Source: Pseudomonadota bacterium (GTDB lineage: Bacteria > Myxococcota_A > Polyangia > Fen-1088). From it: a stretch of 7,040 nt of DNA. The position numbers were made by a program, and so were the translations under genes. Where the stretch lies: contig JADGRD010000185.1 in NCBI GenBank assembly GCA_017881285.1, positions 1-7,040 on the forward strand. Reading direction: 5' to 3'. Below the pieces are notes generated by a model. That model saw only the letters and a list, made by a program, of their open reading frames with translations, ran no database searches and was not told the origin of the DNA. Positions 1-5,361 of this stretch are shown piece by piece; the first letter of the stretch is position 1, and each line of letters starts with the position of its first letter.

Positions 1-2
1 AG

Positions 3-410
3 CTCGCCACGGAATTCGACCTCGCCGAGATCGAGACGGATGCCTGTGGTGGCGTGCGCGTGGTCCGGCGCGCCAGCGGAGCGCCCGCGCCCGCCGCGGC
101 GCCGCTGCCTCCGCCCCCGGTGGTTCACGTGGCCGCGCCCGTGGAGAAAGCTCCGACGCCCGCCGAACCCGGAACGCTGCTCACCTCGCCGTTTGTGGGG
201 ACGTTCTACCGCGCGCCTGCGCCGGAGGCGCCACCCTTCGTGGACCTGGGCCAGGCCGTGCGCAAGGGTCAGGTGGTGTGCATTGTCGAGGCCATGAAAC
301 TGATGAACGAGATCGAGTCAGAATTCGACGGCAAGATCCTCGAAATCCTGGTCAAGAACGCGGAGCACGTCGAGTACGGCCAGCCCTTGTTCCGCATCGA
401 AAAAGCCTGA
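3..410 (+). CDS. accB: Biotin carboxyl carrier protein of acetyl-CoA carboxylase (AccB/BCCP), 5'-truncated
   Basis: AccB carries the biotin that AccC carboxylates and the carboxyltransferase then uses to make malonyl-CoA, the first committed step of fatty acid synthesis in the cytosol. The reading frame is open from base 3, so the start lies outside the window; 135 residues are visible, against about 156 in E. coli, so roughly 15-25 N-terminal residues are missing. Seen in order: an N-terminal remnant matching the BCCP pattern (FDLAEIE...VRVVRR), an Ala/Pro-rich flexible linker, then the biotinyl domain with SPFVGTFYRAPAPEAPPFV and the biotinylation motif EAMKLM. The biotin-accepting lysine codon is at 297-299, with 36 residues after it, close to the E. 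coli spacing. The 'thumb' FYRAPAPEAPPF is typical of true acetyl-CoA carboxylase BCCP rather than of other biotinyl proteins. The adjacent accC downstream supports the call. Confidence 0.97.
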   Translation, partial: LATEFDLAEIETDACGGVRVVRRASGAPAPAAAPLPPPPVVHVAAPVEKAPTPAEPGTLLTSPFVGTFYRAPAPEAPPFVDLGQAVRKGQVVCIVEAMKLMNEIESEFDGKILEILVKNAEHVEYGQPLFRIEKA

Positions 411-445
411 GTCATCGCCAGGAGCGGCAACGAGCCATCGGAAAC
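411..445 (+). repeat. Possible degenerate copy of the widespread 'GTCATTGCGAGGAGCG' intergenic repeat
   Basis: Directly after the accB stop the sequence reads GTCATCGCCAGGAGCG, followed by ACGA, GC and ATC blocks. This resembles the short dispersed repeat beginning GTCATTGCGAGGAGCG known from the intergenic DNA of many bacteria; the complementary strand reads LLAMT in one frame, a familiar signature of that repeat. The match is imperfect (about two substitutions in the first 16 bases, more afterwards), so this may be an old decayed copy or coincidence. The rest of the 112-bp accB-accC gap holds no gene I can recognise; it ends in the accC ribosome binding site. Confidence 0.3.
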
Positions 446-522
446 CGTGGGCGGTGGTCGCAAGGTCCCGCCCTGCCGCCGGCCGCGAAAGTCCACAACC
501 AACGCCTACGGACGGAGCACGC

Positions 523-1845
523 GTGTTCAAGAAGGTTCTCATAGCGAATCGGGGCGAGATCGCCCTGCGGGTGATCCGCGCCTGTCGGGATCTCGGCCTC
601 CGTTCGGTGGCGGTTCATTCCACCGCCGACGCGGATGCCCTGCATGTGCGTTTCGCCGACGAGAAGGTGTGCATCGGCCCACCCCCGTCGCGCCAGAGCT
701 ACCTCAACATCCCCGCCCTCATCAGCGCCGCCGAGGTGACGGGGGCCGACGCCATCCATCCCGGCTACGGGTTTCTGGCGGAGAACGCCGAGTTTGCCGA
801 GGTCGTGCAGAAGTGCGGCCTGACCTGGATCGGGCCCCAGCCCCACGTCATGCGCACCATGGGCGACAAGGTATCCGCCCGCCAGGCCATGGAGGCCGCC
901 GGCGTCCCCGTTGTGCCCGGCACCCCGATCATCGAAACCGACCGCCAGGCCGAGGAGGCCATCGAACGCATTGGCCTACCCGTGATCATCAAGGCCACCG
1001 GCGGCGGTGGCGGCCGGGGCATGAAGATCGTGGACGAGCCACGCCGGCTTCTGACCCAGCTCGCGGCGGCGCGGTCCGAGGCCCAGGCCGGTTTCAACAA
1101 CCCCGCCGTCTACCTCGAACGCTACATCGGCAGACCCCGCCACATCGAGGTGCAGGTGCTGGGCGACGGCCAGTCCGCCATCGCCCTCGGCGAGCGTGAG
1201 TGCTCGATCCAACGCCGCCACCAGAAGCTCATCGAGGAAGCGCCCTCGGTCGCGCTCGACGACGCGCGCCGGGTGGAGCTGCTGCGGGCCGCGCGCAAGG
1301 CCACCGCCGCCATCGGGTACAGGACCGTCGGCACGCTCGAGTTCCTACTCGACGAGAACAAGCAGTTCTTCTTCATCGAGATGAACACCCGCATCCAGGT
1401 CGAGCACACGGTGACCGAGGCAGTCTTCGGCGTCGATCTGGTGCGCGAGCAGATGCGCCTGGCGGCGGGCGATCCACTGCACCTGCCCGCCGAGATGCGC
1501 CCGCGCGGGCACGCCATCGAGCTGCGCATCAACGCCGAAGATCCCGTCACCTTCGCCCCCTCGCCGGGCACCATCACGGCGCTCAACCTGCCGGGCGGCA
1601 TCGGCATTCGCGTGGACACGCACATCTATGCCCACTACCGGGTACCCCCCTTCTACGACTCGCTCCTTGCCAAACTGATTGCGCATGGAGACAATCGGAA
1701 CGTCGCCCTGGCGCGCGTGCGGCGTGCACTCGACGAGGTGGTGGTCGAAGGCATCAAGACCAACTGCGATCTCCACCGCCGGGTCCTGAGCCATCCCGAC
1801 TTCATCGGCGGCCGCTTCGATACCCATTTCCTCGAACGCCTCTAA
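523..1845 (+). CDS. accC: Biotin carboxylase subunit of acetyl-CoA carboxylase (AccC)
   Basis: AccC uses ATP and bicarbonate to carboxylate the biotin on AccB. The protein is 440 residues from the GTG at 523 (E. coli AccC is 449). This start is chosen because FKKVLIANRGEIALRVI, the standard biotin carboxylase N-terminus, follows immediately and GGAG at 514-517 sits 5 nt upstream; the GTG at 454 would add 23 residues not found in the family. Domains are the N-terminal biotin carboxylase fold (1-~113), ATP-grasp (~114-315) and C-terminal domain (~330-437). Key residues line up with E. coli: K116, K157 before the glycine-rich loop GGGGGRGM, H207/E209, K235, E273, E286, R290, Q292, V293, E294 (MNTRIQVEH) and R335 (RINAED). 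No active-site residue is missing. It probably shares a transcript with accB, though the 112-bp gap is wider than in a tightly packed operon. Confidence 0.98.
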   Translation: MFKKVLIANRGEIALRVIRACRDLGLRSVAVHSTADADALHVRFADEKVCIGPPPSRQSYLNIPALISAAEVTGADAIHPGYGFLAENAEFAEVVQKCGLTWIGPQPHVMRTMGDKVSARQAMEAAGVPVVPGTPIIETDRQAEEAIERIGLPVIIKATGGGGGRGMKIVDEPRRLLTQLAAARSEAQAGFNNPAVYLERYIGRPRHIEVQVLGDGQSAIALGERECSIQRRHQKLIEEAPSVALDDARRVELLRAARKATAAIGYRTVGTLEFLLDENKQFFFIEMNTRIQVEHTVTEAVFGVDLVREQMRLAAGDPLHLPAEMRPRGHAIELRINAEDPVTFAPSPGTITALNLPGGIGIRVDTHIYAHYRVPPFYDSLLAKLIAHGDNRNVALARVRRALDEVVVEGIKTNCDLHRRVLSHPDFIGGRFDTHFLERL

Positions 1846-1861
1846 CGCGCGTGTCAAAACG

Positions 1862-2000
1862 CGTTGGCGAAGGCGGGCCTTGCCCACGGCCTGGCGGCCT
1901 TCCGCCCTAGCGCCGGAGGGTTGGCGAGGCCGAGCGCAGCGCGGGGGAGGCAGGGTGGGTGGCGGTTGCCGAGTGCAGAGCTAACCCTCCCAGGGTTCCC
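1862..2000 (+). repeat. Modular palindromic intergenic repeat, copy A
   Basis: This copy fills most of the accC-TPR gene gap. Its left module (1862-1892) matches the reverse complement of 4720-4750 at 28 of 31 positions and also resembles the reverse complement of 4611-4640. Its right module (1923-2000) matches 5241-5318 at 71 of 78 positions with no gap. Inside are hairpins GGCGG/CCGCC (1893-1897 with 1902-1906) and AACCCT/AGGGTT (1983-1988 with 1992-1997), and the G-rich stretch GGGGGAGGCAGGGTGGGTGG. The frames crossing it look non-coding. A weak 6-bp hairpin (AACGCG 1844-1849 with CGCGTT 1860-1865) overlaps the accC stop and its left edge. The repeat may help end accC transcription, but no U-tract is present. 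Confidence 0.8.
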
Positions 2001-2056
2001 ATCACAAACAGATTGCTTGCCGAAGTCGTCCGGGCGGGCAAATACTCGGACGTTCC

Positions 2057-2084
2057 TTTACAGGTGTTCCGTTCCCGGTAACAC
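2057..2084 (+). promoter_or_regulatory. Possible sigma-70-type promoter for the TPR gene
   Basis: TTTACA at 2057-2062 (one base from TTGACA) is followed after 16 nt by TAACAC at 2079-2084, a weak -10 match, which would give a short leader of about 15 nt before the GTG at 2106. The -35 lies inside CCTTTACAGGTGTTC (2055-2069), a variant of a 15-bp motif found exactly at 4779-4793 and inverted at 5078-5092. The spacing is plausible but the -10 is poor. Confidence 0.3.
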
Positions 2085-2105
2085 TGAGCAAGCGGACACA
2101 ATCAG

Positions 2106-4544
2106 GTGGTAACCAAGAAAGACAAGCACCTCGCAGCAGCACAAAAGTACCTGGAGCGGGGAAGCTTCGAGAAGGCCTTGGCGATGTTTCAGGCAGCCGT
2201 CAAGGAGGACCCGAAGGATACCCGCACATGGCTTCGTATGGCCGAAGTGCATGTCCGACTGGGTCAAAACGACAAGGCCACCGAGGTCTACCAGAAGACC
2301 GTTGATCTCTACGTCGAGCAGGGGTTCTTCCAGCGAGCGGTCGCGGTCTACAAGAACATCATCAAGCTGTCGCCCGACTTCATCGACGCCCGCCTCAAGT
2401 TGTCGGATGTCTTTCGGCAGCTCGGACTGCTCTCGGATGCCGTGCAGCAGATGGAGCAGGCGGCCGCGCTCTTTCAGAAGGCGAATCGCGTGCCCGAGGC
2501 GCTCGCCGCGCTCAAGCAGATCATCGACATCAACCCCGAGCAGCCCAACCCGCGCATCCGCTATGCCGAAATGGCTGCGCAGGCCGGGGCGGTAAGAGAA
2601 GCGGCGGCGGAATTCGCCGCGGCCGCGAAGCTGGTCAAGGCCCAGGGCCGCACCGACGAGTTCCTGCGCGTGGCCGAACGCATGCTCCACTACGACCCCG
2701 AGAACCACGACATGGCCATGGAGGTGGCCAGCAAATACATGGAGCACAACAACGCGCGCGCGGCGATCGCCCATCTCAAGCGGGTGTACGAGGCCCGGCA
2801 GCGCGATCCGCAGGTCCTCGACCTGCTGGCACGGGTCTTCGACCAGCTCGGCCAGCCGCACAAGACGCTGCCGGTGCTCAAGGAGCTGGCCCGCGTCTAT
2901 GCCGAGGCCGGCCGCATCGGCGAACGCAACCAGGCGGCCCAGCGCGTGCTGTCGATGGATCCGAACGACGCCGAAATGCGCGAGCTCCTCGGCAAGGGGG
3001 CGAGCACCCTCTCCCGGATGCCGGCCCCCTCGCCCGCCTCCAGGCTGGCCACCCCGTCGCCGTTTCCCACGACTCCCCCCGCCCCCACGAGCGCCGTGAC
3101 CAAGCGTCCTAATGCCATCACCTTCAGCGAGATGGAGGTGCCAGCAGCCCTGCGCAACAAGTACCTCAGCTCTCCGGCGGAGCCCATGCCGGCGACGATG
3201 TCGGAGCGGATCGACATCGCCACGGGCATGGTCGAGAGACCCGATGACGACGCCGAGGTCAAGCGCATCCTGGCCGAGGCCGACGTGTTCGTGAAGTACG
3301 GCCTGGTCGACCGGGCGGCCGATCACCTGCGGCGGGTCTTCGACCGCGTGCCCACCCACCAAGGCGCGCACGAACGTCTGGCGGCGGTGCTCGAGCAGCT
3401 CGATCGCAAGGCCGAGGCCGCGGCCGAGTACGAAACCCTGGCCCAGCAGGTCCTCGGCAGCAAGCCGCGGAACGCGGCCACCTACGCGCGCAAGGCGCTG
3501 GCCTTGAATCCCTCGGCTCGCCGGGCGCACGAAATCCTCGGCATGGTCGAAGGCTCGTTGCCCACGGCTCCGGAGAGCGAGGAATCGATCTCCGAGGGGC
3601 TGCCGGTCAACACGCCCGAGCCCGATCACGTCGGCAGCGACGAAATCGAGCTGCTCTCCGACACGGACAGCAGCGAATTCGATGGCCAGGAGGGCGGCAC
3701 GGCCTTCGAAACCGGTCAGGACGCGACCGGCGGCGGGGACGGCGACGGTGCCACGTCCGCAGAAGCCGAATACGACGACTACAACCTGGAAGCCGACGGC
3801 CACACCCAAATCGGTGCCCCCGTCTTCGTCGATGCCGAGAAGACGGACACCGCCCCGCGGGAGCACGAGGTAAGCCCATCAGGGTCCGACGACGCCTTCC
3901 TGGCCGACCTCGAGCAAGTCGATTTCTTCATCGATCAGGGCCTCCTCGACGAAGCCACGTCCATGCTCGACGAGCTGGAGACCAGAGCCCCTGGGCACAT
4001 CCTCATCGCCGATCGGCGGGAGAAGATCTCCGGGTTCGGGCCCGATACCCCGACATCCCAGGGCGCGGTTCCGGCGCAGGCCCACGGTGCCCCGGCCGCG
4101 TCCCCCCGGAACCCCCGCCCCGCAAGCGGCACCAGCGCCAACCTGGCGAAGCCCCCCTTGGAAAGCCACGACAGTGCCACGCACGTGGACCTGGGAATCA
4201 TGCAGAAGACCATGGAGCGCTACGATGTCGCCATCGAGCATTTCAAGGCGGCCATGGCGGACCCCAAACGAGAGGTCTTCGCCCTGTCGATGATCGGCGA
4301 GTGCTGCGAAGCCCTCGGCGATTCAGCCGAAGCGATCCGATGCTACCAGGATGCCCTCAAGCGCCCCGGGTCGACCCCCGCCGAGGCGACCCAGCTCTAC
4401 TTCCAGCTCGGCAACGTGTTTTACAACCTCGGCGATCAGAGCGAGGCGCTCTACTACTTCGAGCGGGTGATTAAGCGCGACCCGAATTTTCGAGACATCG
4501 GGCGCCGGCTGTCCGAGGTCAAATCACACACTGCGAGTCGTTGA
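2106..4544 (+). CDS. Large cytosolic TPR-repeat protein, SgmX-like candidate
   Basis: This is an 812-residue protein with no signal peptide or membrane segment. It has three TPR blocks. Block 1 (~5-295) is a run of helix pairs with sequences such as YLERGSFEKALAMFQAAVKEDP and FQRAVAVYKNIIKLSPD. A Pro/Ala/Ser linker (~300-335) follows. Block 2 (~384-480) starts ILAEADVFVKYGLVDRAADHL. An acidic, Gly/Ser-rich linker spans ~486-597. A short helical pair (~598-642) contains VDFFIDQGLLDEATSMLDEL, then another Pro/Ala linker (~645-685). Block 3 (~691-805) holds THVDLGIMQ and LYFQLGNVFYNLGDQSEAL. TPRs are protein-binding scaffolds. Position after accBC and the three-block layout recall M. xanthus SgmX, a TPR protein that binds MglA-GTP and activates type IV pili; I recall its gene lying next to accC there, but could not check. 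GTG at 2106 is the only sensible start; its ribosome binding site (AGCGGA, 2091-2096) is weak. General TPR function is certain, SgmX identity is inference. Confidence 0.95.
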   Translation: MVTKKDKHLAAAQKYLERGSFEKALAMFQAAVKEDPKDTRTWLRMAEVHVRLGQNDKATEVYQKTVDLYVEQGFFQRAVAVYKNIIKLSPDFIDARLKLSDVFRQLGLLSDAVQQMEQAAALFQKANRVPEALAALKQIIDINPEQPNPRIRYAEMAAQAGAVREAAAEFAAAAKLVKAQGRTDEFLRVAERMLHYDPENHDMAMEVASKYMEHNNARAAIAHLKRVYEARQRDPQVLDLLARVFDQLGQPHKTLPVLKELARVYAEAGRIGERNQAAQRVLSMDPNDAEMRELLGKGASTLSRMPAPSPASRLATPSPFPTTPPAPTSAVTKRPNAITFSEMEVPAALRNKYLSSPAEPMPATMSERIDIATGMVERPDDDAEVKRILAEADVFVKYGLVDRAADHLRRVFDRVPTHQGAHERLAAVLEQLDRKAEAAAEYETLAQQVLGSKPRNAATYARKALALNPSARRAHEILGMVEGSLPTAPESEESISEGLPVNTPEPDHVGSDEIELLSDTDSSEFDGQEGGTAFETGQDATGGGDGDGATSAEAEYDDYNLEADGHTQIGAPVFVDAEKTDTAPREHEVSPSGSDDAFLADLEQVDFFIDQGLLDEATSMLDELETRAPGHILIADRREKISGFGPDTPTSQGAVPAQAHGAPAASPRNPRPASGTSANLAKPPLESHDSATHVDLGIMQKTMERYDVAIEHFKAAMADPKREVFALSMIGECCEALGDSAEAIRCYQDALKRPGSTPAEATQLYFQLGNVFYNLGDQSEALYYFERVIKRDPNFRDIGRRLSEVKSHTASR

Positions 4545-4546
4545 AA

Positions 4547-4588
4547 TGGGAGGGGGAAGGGTGGGGGCCCCCACCCTTCCCCCTCCCA
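4547..4588. terminator. Perfect 42-bp palindrome just after the TPR gene, likely hairpin terminator
   Basis: Two nucleotides after the TPR stop codon (4542-4544) lies a perfect inverted repeat: 21-nt arms with no spacer, centred at 4567/4568. The left arm is G-rich (GGGAGGGGGAAGGGTGGGGG), the right arm its exact complement. As RNA it would form a very stable GC hairpin and so could end transcription, but no U-run follows; the next bases are AACCCTCCC. Each strand also carries a four-run guanine pattern (loops of 1, 2 and 1 nt) able to form a G-quadruplex. The right arm appears to be the end of the repeat elements that follow. Confidence 0.5.
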
Positions 4589-4610
4589 AACCCTCCCGCG
4601 CTCTGGCTAC

Positions 4611-4793
4611 GGCCGGCGAAGCCGGCCTTCGCCAACGCGTAATGGGAACCCTGACCTGAAACCACCTCGCCCCGCGCAGCGCTCTGGCTCCAGGCCTGGC
4701 AGCTGCGGTAGCAACCGTCAGGCCGTGGGCGAAGCCCGCCTGCGCCAACGAGATCATCGTGGGAACCCTAAGAGGGCACCCTTTCAAGGTGTT
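4611..4793 (-). repeat. Modular palindromic intergenic repeat, copy C: two tandem units on the - strand
   Basis: Read on the - strand from 4793, this begins AACACCTTGAAAGGG (4793-4779), then AGGGTTCCCA (4768-4759), then CGTTGGCGCAGGCGGGC... (4750-4720). After an AGCCAGAGCGC block a second unit follows: AGGGTTCCCAT (4652-4642), then ACGCGTTGGCGAAGGC... (4640-4611) and again AGCCAGAGCGC. The two AGGGTTCCCA joints are about 116 bp apart. Both units match modules of copy A, in the opposite orientation. The right-hand 15-mer is repeated exactly inverted at 5078-5092. No open frame here looks coding. Confidence 0.7.
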
Positions 4794-5077
4794 CACGGGG
4801 CCAATTCCCAAACCCTTTCCCCGACGCCTCGTCATGACCCAGATCTTGTGGAGATCGGATCGGAAGGATGAACAGGGAGGAACGAAGGATCAGAGGGAGC
4901 AAGGGTTGGGTTTACGAAACGGCGGATCCCGGTGCGAGGTGCCGGTGGACCCCGATGCCAGCCGCGATGATCTGTCCGGCAAGCCCATTCTGTCTCTGTT
5001 TCTCTGTTCCTCCCTGTTCCATCTCCGGCCCGAGCTGACAGAACTCGCCACGCCGAAGCCGGCGGGTCGCCGAGTCA
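4794..5077. other. Non-coding spacer between the inverted repeat copies C and B
   Basis: These 284 bp lie between two exact inverted 15-mers (4779-4793 and 5078-5092). They are less GC-rich than the surroundings in places and differ from the flanking repeats. I see no convincing gene, tRNA or promoter. The only structure found is an exact 14-bp inverted repeat listed separately. The frame open from 4759 to 5103 has no recognisable domain and runs through repeat sequence at both ends. Confidence 0.5.
4870..5019. repeat. 14-bp exact inverted repeat inside the spacer
   Basis: GAACAGGGAGGAAC at 4870-4883 is the exact reverse complement of 5006-5019, with 122 bp between. Resemblance continues imperfectly outwards: GGAT before the left arm against (C)ATCTCC after the right arm. 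Toward the inside the match fades into purine-rich sequence on the left and CTCTGTTT-type sequence on the right. It could be a long-range stem of an RNA, or the terminal repeats of a small mobile element of about 150 bp. Confidence 0.6.
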
Positions 5078-5322
5078 AACACCTTGAAAGGGGAACCCTT
5101 TGAGGGGTCCCTGGTCGCGTAGGCGAAGCCGGGCTTTGCCCGCCGACTTCGTCGGCACTAGGGACCACACCCAACCCGCCCTGCCCCTCGCGGCCTTCGG
5201 CCGCGCCCCGTCGCGGCTCCGCCAAAGCGCGGGAGGGAAAGGCGAGGCCGCGCGAAGCGCGGGGGAGGCAGGGTGGGTGGCGGGTGCCGAGTGCAAAGCT
5301 AACCCTTTGAGGGTTCCCTTTC
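5078..5322 (+). repeat. Modular palindromic intergenic repeat, copy B, with terminal inverted repeats (MITE/REP-like)
   Basis: This copy starts AACACCTTGAAAGGG and ends AGGGTTCCCTTTC (5310-5322). The left GAAAGGGGAACCCT (5086-5099) and the right end are inverted copies differing by one G in the run, so the element has 13-14-bp terminal inverted repeats. Internal hairpins: GGTCCCT/AGGGACC (5106-5112 with 5160-5166) enclosing GGGC-TTT-GCCC (5131-5141) and GCCGAC-TTC-GTCGGC (5142-5156); CGCGGCC-TTC-GGCCGCG (5189-5205); and AACCCT-TTG-AGGGTT (5301-5315). The part at 5241-5318 matches copy A at 71 of 78 positions. No transposase gene lies in the window, so if mobile it would depend on one elsewhere. 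Confidence 0.75.
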
Positions 5323-5334
5323 AGATGCTAGGTT
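5307..5334 (+). promoter_or_regulatory. Possible extended -10 promoter for the kinase gene
   Basis: TTGAGG at 5307-5312 and TAGGTT at 5329-5334 are 16 nt apart, and TG at 5326-5327, one base before the hexamer, makes an extended -10 (TGCTAGGTT). The start would be near 5341, about 20 nt before the kinase ATG at 5362. The -35 lies in the loop and right arm of the terminal hairpin of repeat copy B; copy A has CCC in the loop instead and lacks this -35. Confidence 0.4.
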
Positions 5335-5361
5335 GCCGCTAGGAGCACTTCCGCAGCCAGC

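Noticed and set aside
40..297. Arg/Pro-rich frame overlapping accB
   Set aside because: It is an out-of-frame reading of the GC-rich accB linker; the accB frame carries the biotinyl domain.
454..522. Upstream GTG start for accC
   Set aside because: It adds 23 residues absent from AccC proteins; the GTG at 523 has a good ribosome binding site and gives the standard N-terminus.
1864..2112. 82-codon frame on the + strand in the accC-TPR gap
   Set aside because: It is a translation of repeat copy A and overlaps the TPR gene start; the matching region of copy B at 5241-5318 does not keep a comparable protein.
2058..3866. 602-codon open frame on the - strand opposite the TPR gene
   Set aside because: Long antisense frames are expected in GC-rich genes. 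Its translation is low-complexity Arg/Gly/Val/Leu-rich sequence without domains, while the + strand encodes clear TPR repeats throughout.
4905..4960. tRNA or other small structured RNA gene
   Set aside because: I found no cloverleaf, T-loop motif or CCA end in the spacer.
4759..5103. 114-codon frame on the + strand in the long intergenic gap
   Set aside because: It starts and ends inside repeat sequence, has no ribosome binding site or domain, and its start coincides with the recurring GTGGGAACCC motif.
4545..5361. CRISPR array in the repeat-rich gap
   Set aside because: The repeats are inverted, unequal in length and irregularly spaced, with no unique spacers of constant length.
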